Source: Gonatopus flavifemur (taxonomy: Eukaryota > Arthropoda > Insecta > Hymenoptera > Dryinidae). Taken from it: a stretch of 64,000 nt of DNA. Positions 1-10,370 of this stretch are shown here, one piece after another. Where the stretch lies: the NCBI GenBank assembly GCA_018340375.1, contig JAFFJZ010000026.1:186001-250000 (forward strand). Reading direction: 5' to 3'. The position numbers and the translations under genes are program-made. The notes under the pieces were generated by a model. The model was not told the origin of the DNA. It saw only the letters and a list, made by a program, of their open reading frames with translations, and made no database searches. Position 1 is the first letter of the stretch; each line of letters begins with the position of its first letter.

Positions 1-321
1 ATTTATCACAAACAATCACGGAGTAACATTCTTATTAGGAGAATTTCATTTTGCAAACCCCAAAATTCTAACAATTCTCCCGTTTTTCTATCTACAAATT
101 TTATTCTCAACCCCACGGATAGAGTGACTCAAACAATTTGATGTATGATTTTCATTTGGTCCAACTCTTACAGAATTTGAGGACTAAGTTTTTTTATGAT
201 CATGTTTGATCAGGATCCCAAATAGCATTTTGAAGTATCCCTTAGGTTCGCATGCAATTTTCGTGTAGAAGCTTATCCATGTGCGTCGTTTCGTGATGGG
301 ATGTTATTTGCGGATGATAAT
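1..321. other. unannotated AT-rich stretch
   Basis: I see no convincing coding sequence, RNA gene or repeat border here. It leads into a small palindromic element at 322. Confidence 0.4.
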
Positions 322-445
322 TACCCATGTGGGAAAAATGTCCAAAACTGTATACAATTGTACACAATTTGAATACAATTATATACCATTTGTATACAAT
401 TTTTGTACAAACGTATACATTTTTTGACATTTTTTCCACATGGGA
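322..445. mobile_element. palindromic MITE, CCCATGTGG family, copy 1
   Basis: The left end reads TACCCATGTGGGAAAAATGT and the right end is its approximate reverse complement (ACATTTTTTCCACATGGG). The interior is rich in GTATACAA/TTGTATAC. A second copy with the same ends and interior style lies at 62203-62301. It has no coding capacity, so I read it as a non-autonomous inverted-repeat element. Confidence 0.7.
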
Positions 446-732
446 TTGGATCATTACAATACGCTCCTAGGTTGGAATGAAACATTTAGTTTGGAATATG
501 TAGGGGGGAAGCATGCAGGTTGAACCGGCATGCAGGTTAGGCCAGGGAGTTTTTTGTATTTTTAACCGTTGGCAACTCTGATTTCATGACGATTGAAGTC
601 AAGTCTTATCATATGTTAACTTTTCATATGCATAGGATGCAAAAACAGAGACCTCTTATGAGTATTCCAGAAGGCAAGTGGAAAAACGTGCAAAAAGTTT
701 TATTCCAATTTACTTCATTTCGTCCAAAGAGG

Positions 733-2848
733 CACGGTGCTCTAGAAGCAGTGATAGGTATGACAAAAATGTGTCAACAAACGGGATGCGGGGTCATATT
801 CGGCGTAATTTACAGATTGAAAATCCGTTTGAAATGAAATCCTAACTGTAGCCGTTCTCCAGATCTCGATAAATACATTTTCGTTAATTTTATATTGGAT
901 CTGATAAGGCAAGAAACACGTCTTTATCATATTATAGTGGTTAATTCCAGCTCAAAATGCCCGTGTGAACATGTTTTGGGGAAGATTGGATATATAAATC
1001 ATTGTCAATTATTATTTCGTTATCTTGTTTATATGCGACAGGTGAAAAAAGGGTGAATAGACAGTAGTCAGAAAAAAAACGCAGATACTAGTATGTATTT
1101 TATTCGTGCTGTATTTTCTTGAAGTACTCTGCCATTAAAAGATTCAATTTATCAGTTGAGCTCATTAGATCTAGTTCCTTTTGGTAAAATAATATCATTG
1201 TAATTTGGCACCTTTACAAGGGTCTCCTGTAATTCATTTTCTCATGCTCCAAATGTGTGATACGACACGGTGCGCATATGCTCAATGGAAACCTTGAATC
1301 CTGAAGACTAAAGACAGGAGTGTGTAAAGTTTTAATAAGCTGCTCATGTTTTTCTGTTATAAGAAATTGTTCTGGCCTTTTTTTCCCGAACGAAATTTTC
1401 TGCACACACTTTTTTTCTATTGTCTTCATGTGAACATTTGAAATGATTCATTGTAACTTCGTTTGTTGAATGTGTTGAGCATATATTCACTACATGAATC
1501 CCTACACGAAAACAAGAGGAATCTAGTTTGTTGTCAAAATAAAACACACTATCAACCCGTTGTAGATATGCTTAAGTTATCTTTGTTATCATGAAATGAG
1601 GTGCTTTTTTACTACAATGCAAAAAATCTATGGTTAGAATGACAATACGATTGATTTCAAACCGAAATTTAGGTCACAAATTTAGGGCTTCGCACGAGAC
1701 TCTCGTCTTAAATTGAAAAATGATCTATATTTACCATCCTAAAAATTTAAGACATAAAACTTTGGAACGGAATCAAGTTTCTACCTCAGATGTGACAAAA
1801 TCACATGGAATTCTGATTTCATCGCAAAGGATAACGAAGATATTCTCTCAGTCTCGGAACTAGTCTCGACATCGGTCTTGGTGCAGGTCTCGTTGCATAT
1901 TTCGACATATATCTGTGCTAATTTTCTTTGAATGATCGAGGTTCCACCCCATTCCGTTGATTCCATTTGTACTCTCAAATTATCTTGATCATCTTGATAT
2001 TTCAAGAGATTGGAATAATTATTGGTAACTATTTTATCTTTCTTTGACGCGAGTCTCGTGCGAAGCCCTAGTCACAATGTAGGTATCACAGCACAACTTC
2101 TGGTTTTAATCTCTATACCATTGTTATCAGCACTACACATTTCTTCAGTGTGTTTGAAATCATTAATATTGACAAGTAATTATGAGTATGACTAATTAGT
2201 TATTTTGTACTTCCTGGACTAGCAAAGCTTTGAATTATTGTGGGTTAAGTGGTCTGAATATAGTTATAAAGATTCATATTTATCAAATGTCGATATAGAA
2301 GTTGCATGAAGTGGACTAAACCAGTACGAAGGCAATTCAATTTGAACCTGATAATGAGTTCCAAAACCGTATTTGTATTTCGACTCGGGTTTTATCATTT
2401 CGAATATTGTTTATTTATTCATCAACTGATAAATTGAATCTTTTAATGGCAGAGTACTTCAAGAAAATACAGCACGAATAAAATACATCCTAGTATCTGC
2501 GTTTTTTTTTCTGACTACTGTCTATTCACCCTTTTTTCACCTGTCGCATATGAACAAGATAACGAAATAATAATTGACAATGATTTATATATCCAATCTT
2601 CCCCAAAACATGTTCACACGGTCATTTTGAGCTGGAATTAACCACTATAATATGGTAAAGACGTGTTTCTTGCCTTAGCAGATCCAAAATAAAATTAACG
2701 AAAATGTATTTATCGATATCTGGAGAACGGCTATAGTTAGGATTTCATTTCAAACGGATTTTCAATCTGTAAATTACGCGGAATATGACCCCGCATCCCG
2801 TTTGTTGACACATTTTTGTCATACCTATCGCTGCTTCTAGAGCACCGT
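733..2848. mobile_element. 2.1 kb foldback element with ~425 bp inverted arms
   Basis: Bases 733-1159 reappear, reverse complemented and nearly unchanged, at 2422-2848. Landmarks are GCACGGTGCTCTAGAAGCAG near 735 and its complement near 2830, and CAGTACTTCAAGAAAATA-type sequence near 1120 and 2455. The interior (1160-2421) carries no recognisable protein and contains another small inverted-repeat element. Short frames at 742-930 and 1344-1547 have no family resemblance. It is probably non-autonomous. Confidence 0.75.
1683..2070. mobile_element. nested MITE with TAGGGCTTCGCACGAGACTC ends
   Basis: Left end TAGGGCTTCGCACGAGACTC and right end GAGTCTCGTGCGAAGCCCTA are inverse copies. GTCACAA occurs at 1673-1679 and again at 2071-2077, consistent with a 7-8 bp target duplication as in hAT elements, although two extra T bases separate it from the left end. 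It sits inside the loop of the 733-2848 foldback. No transposase is present. Confidence 0.65.
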
Positions 2849-3841
2849 GGAGGATAGTGTTCATCGATTCATGAAGGTAAATCAATCTATTATGTTTTTT
2901 TCTTAATTTCTTCGAATCGCACAAAACATATTTCGATCATATTGTGAAATTAGAATAATGCTCTTGCAATTGCAAAGTTGCATTGAATATGTAGATTGGG
3001 CCACTCAAAACATGCAGGTTGGGCCATTAGTTTTTCTTGTCATATAAGTGTTCAACCACCATTTCGATCATCTTTGATGATCAGAATAGTGTTTACATTG
3101 GATGTAATCTCAAGTATTCGGTGATTTTTCTATTCCAGAATGGCATGCCGAAGGGAAAGGAAGACAGACCATGGAATCAGTGATTATGATTCCATTGTTA
3201 GTGATATTTCATTATTGCAATGTTGAAACTATTTGAAATAAATAAATATCGGCTACAAATTCCATACCTGATGTATAGAATGCATTTCTCTACCTTTTCA
3301 GCGAATTTTCAGAAGTGGCCCAACTTGCATGCTTACTTTTTTTCAACCAATTTTTTCCAACTTCAGAAAATCGCTTGTATTCCGCAGTATTTCGAAGCAA
3401 CCAAGAAGCTTTTTATCACGAAATATAGCTGAAGGTTGCCACTTTTCAGTGGTATATACATATTGATCAAATAATTTCCTGTTCTAATCTTATAAGTCAA
3501 GAACAAAACACGGTCCAACCTGCATGCCTCTCCCCTACTAAACAATGCAAAAAGGAAGATTCGGTATTCCATACAAATAAGCAGGTAACACCATATTCCT
3601 TGTTTCACATCGTGTATGAATAGTGTGAGAATATGAGGATTTTTGTATTTTTCAAGGTGTCAATTGCAATAATATTGGAGAATGAGCATAAATAACATGT
3701 AGTGAAATACATAACAAAATTATTCATTGTCTCAAGAAAAAAGCTCTTCTTTTGTATTTCAAAGCACGGTAACGATCCCCTCCAAAATTATTTTTAAATT
3801 CCCATAAAATTCTAGAGTGCATATAGCATGTCTTAGAACAA
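2849..3841. other. no gene recognised
   Basis: Short frames at 3220-3432 (+) and 3363-3608 (-) overlap each other and show no family resemblance. Fragments of a GCATGCAGGTT-type motif (also near 510, 3010 and 3515) suggest old repeat debris. Confidence 0.4.
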
Positions 3842-3976
3842 TACCCTGGTAAAAACGAAGTGTAACAAAATACGTTTGCGATGCATTCCACGGCGCGAAA
3901 CACCACTCCGGGTACATTCGGATGAACCTCGCATTGCACTGTAACTACAGTGTAACACTTTATTTTCACCAGGGTA
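3842..3976. mobile_element. short palindromic MITE with TACCCTGGTAAAA end
   Basis: Left end TACCCTGGTAAAAACG pairs with right end TTTTCACCAGGGTA. About 135 bp, non-coding. The CCCTGGT terminus is shared with the 10 kb giant element at 44594-54640. Confidence 0.6.
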
Positions 3977-4142
3977 TAAAGAGGTGGCTCTTTATTCTTT
4001 CCAAACTTCGATTCTGAATATCACCCTAATAAAAACGGTGCACCAACACATCAAGACAATATTCTACACAGACAGAAACTTACTTGAGAAGATTAATATT
4101 GTATTCGTCAACTACAACTATTCGAAAAAGGTGGGCCATAAC

Positions 4143-4245
4143 TTCTAACATAAGTCATAATCATTGCCAGGTGTGATGGTAAAAATCCAAATGGATCTCG
4201 ATTTTTACCATCACAGCTGGCAATGATTGTGACTTATGTTAGAAA
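4143..4245. repeat. near-perfect hairpin of ~50 bp arms
   Basis: TCTAACATAAGTCATAATCA through TGGTAAAAATC is followed, after about 8 bases, by its reverse complement ending TGACTTATGTTAGA. A compact palindrome with no coding content, probably a small foldback relic. Confidence 0.65.
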
Positions 4246-4282
4246 TTATTTTCCAACTTTCCCGAATAGTTCTAGTTCACGA

Positions 4283-4847
4283 TAGGGATGGGCGATATTG
4301 CATCGATATTTTGAGTACCGATACTTTTTTCATCGATTAATCGATATTTTTTCCCCGATATATCGACACATTGATATTTTTTTTATAAGTATCGATATTT
4401 TTTCTTCAATTTCATATACCTGTATATAAATTCACATCAACTGGTAAATTTTTGAAGTTAGGATTTGACAGGATGCATGAAGAATAGGAAACAGAAATAC
4501 GATCGCGAACTTCCAAAGTGCTCCCGAAAACGTATCCTAGATTGGTCTCGAAAGTCGCGCTCTTGTACGTATTTACCAGTATTCACTACTCAGTAACCAT
4601 GGAAATCGAATGATTAACCAATAAGACTCAGGTTTTTACTGGTGCAATGTGCAAACGCCATCAAATGTGAACATTTTGGAACTACCTAGACGCCAATTTT
4701 TGGCCACTTTCCGTTGGAGGAAATCGACCTCGATCGTACTCTTTTCCTCTATTCTTCATGATAGGATGTGAATTGGTCCGAATGAAATAGATCCAAACGG
4801 AAGTGAACCCGGAAACATTTGAATACACCCAGAAGAATGATGCACCC
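4283..4847. repeat. ATCGATATTTT-rich segment and weak inverted repeat
   Basis: 4290-4410 is a degenerate run of ATCGATATTTT-like words. 4472-4765 has ends ATGAAGAATAGG...CGATCG and CGATCG...CTATTCTTCAT, which form an imperfect inverted repeat. No coding sequence recognised. Confidence 0.45.
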
Positions 4848-5110
4848 TGTTGTGGTTTGTGTAGGATGGGCTGGTGTTAATTGGTTGTTATTAATAAATA
4901 CACTTTTCAGATCAATCGAAGTTAAGACTTTTATTAGTCTTTGTCATAGTATATTAAAAGTACATGTATCACGGCTCACGGTGTGACAGAGACGCGTGAT
5001 AGTCCCGTACATAGTTCTCCGGCATCATCTCAACGACTAATTATATTTCAAGGCGTTCCCTCGCTCCCCCCTCCTTATGTCATTTCTATGACATAGTTCG
5101 TCATATAACA
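4848..5110 (-). repeat. 3' LTR of the Gypsy element
   Basis: 263 bp that match 12958-13220 over their whole length with scattered differences. On the minus strand it starts TGTTATATGACGAAC and ends CAAACCACAACA, giving the TG...CA ends of an LTR. Divergence between the two LTRs indicates an old insertion. Confidence 0.85.
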
Positions 5111-5131
5111 TCTTTCCCTTTTCCCTTTTTT
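5111..5131 (-). other. polypurine tract of the Gypsy element
   Basis: On the minus strand an A/G-only run (AAGGGAAAAGGGAAAGA) directly precedes the TG of the 3' LTR. This is the standard position of the plus-strand primer in LTR elements. Confidence 0.8.
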
Positions 5132-5689
5132 TTATTTATTCACTTTTTCTTTTATTAAATTTTACTTTCCCTAGTTAATACTATTTAGCCTCAATGCGAT
5201 CATTTTTATATTTTCAAATCTTTAGTGTAATATAGTATAGTATCATCTATATGATGAATAATCGGAACAAAAATCTCATTCAAGCCGGTGTAGTTTTCAC
5301 CGCTATCACTATCCGTTTGACGCTGATTTATTTGGCTATCTATGTTTCCATTATTAATTCTTGTTTGCGATATTTGGGGATCTGCATTGACAAGGGATTC
5401 TAGCGATGTGATTGTTTGATCCAATATTGGAGTTTCCTCTACTGATAATTTGTCTATATCATCAAAATGAGGAGCTCCTCGTGCTCGAAATTGTCTACTT
5501 GACTCAGTCTCATCATTTTCCCTATTATGTTTTGGAATTACTCTATTTACAAATCTTTTTATATCAATTATATTGCGCTTTACTATATTCCCTCTCGAAT
5601 TCACTAAGAGATAGGATCGTGGAACTTTATCTACTTTTCTCAATATTCTAGCCTTTTCCCAACATTCATTGAAGTTATTCCTTAACATT

Positions 5690-5953
5690 ACACTGAGAGA
5701 GAAAATTTCCGGAAACAATAAAATATTTAGTTGAATAGTCGCCATAAAATACTTAATTGATTCGAATAAACTTCCATTGGCTCGATTAAATATCTATTCA
5801 ATCAAACCAATATTTAATATGCTATGAAATATTTCATCAATGGGAACAGTTATTTAATTGAGCCAATGAAAGTTCATTCAAATCAATTAAGTATTTTATG
5901 GCGACTATTCAACTAAATATTTGATTGTTTCAGCAAATTTTCTCTCTCAGTGT
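5690..5953. mobile_element. MITE with ~70 bp inverted ends inside integrase
   Basis: Left end ACACTGAGAGAGAAAATTT and right end AAATTTTCTCTCTCAGTGT pair, and pairing continues through GTTGAATAGTCGCCATAAAA for about 70 bp. It divides the C-terminal part of the Gypsy integrase, which proves insertion. It has no coding capacity. Its end belongs to the ACAC(T/G)GAG-type group found throughout the window. Confidence 0.85.
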
Positions 5954-6181
5954 AGTATTTCATTAGGTTTATGAACCACTGGCTCTAATGCAATTTTCTT
6001 TTGAGCAGTTTTATCGTACTTATCTTTGATCTTTTCTCGTTGAAACTTAATTTTATTTATAATTTCCGAATTTATTTCGGTCGATTTTAGTCTATTCCCC
6101 TGAATAGGTAACTGAGTCCTTAAAGACCTCCCCTGTAACAATTGAGACGGACTCACATTGATTCCACTTGGAGGGGTATTA

Positions 6182-6389
6182 CCAGGGTACCCAAGCTCCA
6201 ATGAACAGAAAAGTTTCATGTTCGCCATCCGAGATTGTAGGGGGCGATACTATAGTGACTAACACATGCCCCTTTTTACATTCATGTGCACACAAAAAGG
6301 GTTGTGTGTTAGTGGCCACAGTATCGCCCCCTACAATCTCGGATGGCAAACATGAAACTTTTCTGTTCATTAGAGCTTGGGTACCCTGG
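6182..6389. mobile_element. 208 bp foldback MITE inside integrase, 6-bp target duplication
   Basis: Ends CCAGGGTACCCAAGCT and AGCTTGGGTACCCTGG pair, and the arms extend about 85 bp each through TGTAGGGGGCGATACT. GTATTA flanks it on both sides (6176-6181 and 6390-6395). It interrupts the integrase between the core and the C-terminal segment. Confidence 0.9.
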
Positions 6390-6975
6390 GTATTACTATA
6401 ATTGAGTAGTCTTGACTCTAAATTTTCTTCACCCGATTTTTTGAGAATCCTTTCAATTATTCCTACTGCCTTTTCTGCCAAGCCATTTGATTGAGAATGA
6501 TGCGGGCTTATTGTTCGTACATCAAATTGGCTTGAGAATGGCACATTATCCACAATCAGAATCTTAGGTATTTCGAGTCGGGCAAAGATTTTCTTCACGT
6601 TCATCACTGAGCCCACTGTTTTGGGCTTAACCGTGAGGCTTCAAGCCACTTAGAAGGATAATCTTGTACTACAAGATAAGTTTTCCTGTCATATCCCGCA
6701 ATGTCCATCCCGATTTTCAAATAGGGTGTTGTATTGATTTGGTGCTGTATCGAAGAAAATTTTTGCTGTTTTGAAGCAAAAGTTTGACAAACTTCATAGC
6801 TGTTTATATATTGCTTCATGTCGCGTGTCATTTCAGGCCAGTCAAATAAATTTGTTCCTTGCTCAATTAGTTTTGTTGTACCTATGTGTGTTTCAAGTAA
6901 GGTGTCCAAAATATACAATCCTAGCACGGTGGGTACTATAGAGCGATTTTCTAGATAACAAGTACCCTCTTCCAC

Positions 6976-7565
6976 AGTGATTTTATTTCGTCCACTATAA
7001 TAGATTTGAGAATCCTCATTTTCTGAGTGACTTGAGCCACCCTCCGTTATAATATTGAGGGATTTGTTTTGAATTCGGGTCCTTTGCTGTTTCTTGCTGG
7101 AATTTGAATAACACTGGTCTACAAAGTGAACAAAATTTTTTGTCCACCTGATGACACTATTTTTTTCTGATGCATTTTGGCTCTCTCAATGAAAAAATCA
7201 CAGTGAACACTTTTTTTATGGATAAGTTTTTGAGATATGAATTTTTGAAGTTGAAAAAAATTTTTTCCATCGTCGTTTCACTATTACAGGTTCATCTCAA
7301 GTCAGAAGCGATCAATCCAATTGCGTGGTATAGGTGTCAAAATAGACATAATCGAATTGCCAACAAATATCACCGTCACTATTGTTGATTACTCAAGTAG
7401 TTAAAGTGCAATGAATCGAAGTATTTGAAAAAAATGCTGTTTTTCGACAAAAATGAAGATGCAAAAGTTACTTTTTTGCTAAGGAAAAACAGAGAACGTA
7501 GGAGTATACCCCGTACCAAATTCTCTACGTGCAGTTAGCTCTTTTACGAAGAAAATGATGTATTC
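6976..7565 (-). other. Gypsy pol remnant and unrecognised sequence
   Basis: The minus strand just upstream of the integrase zinc finger still reads as short in-frame pieces (a hydrophilic stretch near 7060-6980), plausibly the end of RNase H or a linker. Beyond about 7140 I see nothing recognisable; the small frame at 7170-7388 has no family. Confidence 0.35.
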
Positions 7566-8460
7566 ACTACTGTCGGCAAAAAGTAAGGTGAATTTGTTTG
7601 TAAAATGAAAAATCTTCATTCATTCTTCTACATCAACTCATCCCCTTCAAAGTAATCCCCTCTCGATATAATACACTTTAACGTTCTTTCCAATCATCGA
7701 AACATGCTAAATAGTCCCTTTCCGGTATAGCCATCAGCGCCTTCTTCGATTCAGCTTTTATCTCCTCAATCGACTCGAAACGCTTTCCCCGGAGTGGTCT
7801 CTTGAGTTTTGGGAATAGCCGGAAGTCACACGGAGCCAAATCAGGCGAATATGGTGGTTGCGGAACGATATGCGTCGAATTTTTGGCGAAATGGTCACGA
7901 AGAACGAGTGCAGTATGAGACGGTGCATTATCGTGATGCAAAAACCAAGAGTTGTTGGCCCATAATTCTGGTCTTTTCAGACGAATTGCTTCACGCGTCA
8001 TATCAGTAAGGTCTCTAACAGTCAACCGACGATTTTTGAGCACTAATTCCTCCACTTCATCGACGTGTTGGTCATCTGTTGACGTCGATGGTCGTCCGGA
8101 GTGCTCCAAGTCATCAACACGTTCTCGACCCTCTTTGAAGTCTTTGCACCACTTATAAACATTTTTCTGCGACATGGTAAAATCACCAAAGGTCTTCTAC
8201 AACATCCTCAAAGTTTCCGCAGCCGAAATTTCATTGCACTTCTCTGCTCAATTAAATCAGACATTGTGAAAATCGAAAAATGCACTCTTGGTCGTTTGGT
8301 AAACACAAGAGTAAATGTATTACTGATAATGACATTGATATGAAATTTGACACAGATGTCATTAACAGTCCTGCCAATTCAAGAAAAAAAGAACTAGCCT
8401 GAAATGTCAAGCCCGCGAAGTTTAAATTAAAAATTCACCTTACTTTTTGCCCACAGTAGT
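7566..8460 (-). mobile_element. internally deleted mariner element
   Basis: Ends ACTACTGTCGGCAAAAAGTA and TACTTTTTGCCCACAGTAGT are inverse repeats that continue into AAGGTGAATTT. About 0.9 kb against about 1.3 kb for a complete mariner. It lies inside the Gypsy element and encodes the shortened transposase below. Confidence 0.85.
7678..8175 (-). pseudogene. mariner transposase with central deletion
   Basis: The 165-residue frame starts in the N-terminal helix-turn-helix (NVYKWCKDFKEGRERVDDLE, then SGRPSTSTD) and continues to LTVRDLTDMT. It then jumps to REAIRLKRPELW, losing the segment that carries the first catalytic Asp. The C-terminal half keeps HHDNAPSHTA and SPDLAPCDFRLFPKLK, with 34 residues between the second and third Asp (DD34D type). 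It ends FDDWKER. Because a catalytic residue is missing it cannot be active, and the smooth in-frame join suggests one clean deletion. Another mariner of similar type is at 39441-41125. Confidence 0.85.
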
Positions 8461-8654
8461 ATAAAAGAAGATATATGAAAAATTACCGAAGTTACGACCA
8501 TTTATGTAAAAGTGCCAAAATCCAACGTTTTTTCCATTCTGAGAGTTTGAGTTTATTCATAGCCTATACACGAGTTTGATTGATTCGAATCATTTTTGTC
8601 CCAATATCGTAATGTAACATGAGTGTCAAAAGTAATTCTGGCTTCTTGATTATT

Positions 8655-8805
8655 GTTTGTTTTTTGTAGCATTTATTTCTCTTATGAGGAATCAAATATA
8701 ATCTCCCTTCATCTTTCGTCCCAAAATTCATCGTAGCATTGCTTCATGGACTTCAGTCGTTGATGGAATCTCTCACCATGTTCGCCACTAACATCGGCCA
8801 AAGTC
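8655..8805 (-). pseudogene. fragment of an unnamed insect repeat protein (EHGERFHQ motif)
   Basis: The minus strand at about 8790-8715 reads SGEHGERFHQRLKSMKQCYD then EFWDER. From memory this resembles the HGERFHQDI...YQGRW motif of a multicopy arthropod protein of presumed transposon origin. Only about 25 residues are legible before a stop. I cannot name the element. Confidence 0.4.
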
Positions 8806-10370
8806 TACGGGGAAAAATCCAAGTGGAAATATGAGAAATAGATCTTGAGATAGACCCCTGTATTGACCCCTGTTGGAAAAATTGAAGGGATACAATACAT
8901 ATTCAAATAACCCGGAATCCCTTCCACCATCATACTCCTTCACCAACAATTGTACCTCGACTCGCCTATCCTCGACCCCTCCCCCTATCTGACTTCTATC
9001 CCTCTCCTCCAATTCTCCCCACGCCCATCCCTATCCTCCCTAGCTTCGATTCTTCCCCCTTCATCCCCATTCCCCCCAGCCAATCTCTCCTCTCCCCCTC
9101 ACACTTCTCCCCTGCCCTTCTGTCTTTTATCTCCCTCCAGCATCTTACGGCTACCTCTCCCACCACCCCCCTTCCCAGTTTTTCCTCATATCTACATGCT
9201 CTCTCCCTGAATCCCACCCTCATTTGATCCCCCTCACACTCCTCCCTTGCTATGTAGCCCGGAGTCCTCCAGTCCAATCCCAGCATCCACCTCTAATATT
9301 TTTCCTGTATACCCTCCATTCCTTTTCTTTCTTTTCACCCTCATATCTCCGCATGATATTCCAATACCACTCCACTAACCTATCCCATATCCACAGCCTC
9401 CTTTCCCAGTCCGCTCCTCATTTCCTTTCTCCTATTTCCCATAGTGTCCTCATCACCTCCATTCCCTTTCTCAGCCTTTTACTTATCATTCCTTCCTGTC
9501 TCCCATTACTTTGTATCACATACCCCAGGTATCGATATTCTCCAACCTCATTCACTACTCCTTTCCCCCACCCCCATATCATCCCTTCTTCTTCTTTCCT
9601 TCCCCTCCTAAACCTCATTACCTTCTTTTTTCCTATATTGGCCTCCAGTCCTTTCCTCCGAAAAGATCTCCTCAGCGCCCCTATCACCTCCTGCAACTCT
9701 TCCACCAGCGACATCACCGCTATATCGTCAGAACCTCCCCTCGCCCCTACCTCCATTCTTTCTGCTTCCTCCAATGCCCTAAAATCCCCCATCACGTTAT
9801 CAATCACCGACTACCCCTCACTTCCAATGTATTCGAATTCTCCCTCCTCACCCCCCTTCATCACTCCATCCATAATTCTCCACCCTCTTCTCCCAATATT
9901 CTCACCAACTTCATCCCTTCTCTGTTCATCACCTTGTCCTTTGATCTCCTCTCCTCCACATCCCACTCCTGGTGTGCACATACTACTCCAACTCTACTCC
10001 CTGTCCTCGCATTGAAATGCCCTCCCATGATGACCCTCCCCTTCAGTTCCCCCCAGAACTTCTCTCACCTCCTCCATTCTCTTCTTCACATTCCCGTCTG
10101 AACGTACCAGCACAATGCTCCATGTCACCCTTCCACTGAATCCTCCTCATCTTAACCCATCTCCCTCCTCCCTTTGCTCCCCTCCTCCACTTCCTCCAGA
10201 CCTTTCTGATCCCCATCATCATCCCCTACATAACTCCGCCTTTCTTATTCCCTCGTTTTGCCCACTGCATCCTCTATTTATACCCCTTTGACAATTCCCC
10301 TTCTATTCTCCCCCGCCCCTCCTTTTCTATCCACGTTTCTATCAATCCTAAGTAATCTCGTTCCCCCACT
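8806..10370 (-). pseudogene. purine-rich LINE fragment: endonuclease joined to late reverse transcriptase
   Basis: The minus strand is strongly G/A-rich. Near 10040-10000 it reads RVIMGGHFNARTG, the GDFNAR-type motif of APE endonucleases (Asp changed to His). It continues to MIDNVMGDFRALEEAERMEV at 9807. At about 9730 it switches to DDIAVMS and then LEANIGKKKVMRFRRG and YRYLGYVIQ, the palm/thumb part of a reverse transcriptase. Normally several hundred residues separate these, so the middle is deleted. The C-terminal piece (9286-8996) has WRTPGYIAREE. The element lies within the Gypsy and is dead. The plus-strand Pro/Ser-rich frames over it are shadows. Confidence 0.75.

Larger units (their letters stand above)
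5206..6975 (-). pseudogene. Gypsy integrase region of pol, broken by two MITEs
   Basis: Integrase would join element cDNA to the genome. Near 6900-6790 is a degenerate H2C2 zinc-binding segment (HIG...CQTF). The core follows, with VVQDYPSKWLEA (first Asp, ~6670), IVDNVPFSSQF (second Asp, ~6555) and GLAEKAV (Glu, ~6480). The C-terminal part has SPSQLLQGRSLRTQLP (~6130) and KVPRSYLLVNSRGNIVKR (~5620), the usual Gypsy tail. A stop and frameshift separate zinc finger and core near 6600. MITEs at 6182-6389 and 5690-5953 split the frame further. Family assignment is firm; function is lost. Confidence 0.85.

Noticed and set aside
9224..10101. Long plus-strand Pro/Ser-rich frames (263 and 196 residues)
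   Set aside because: They are the complement of a purine-rich LINE whose minus strand shows endonuclease and RT motifs; composition bias creates the open frames.
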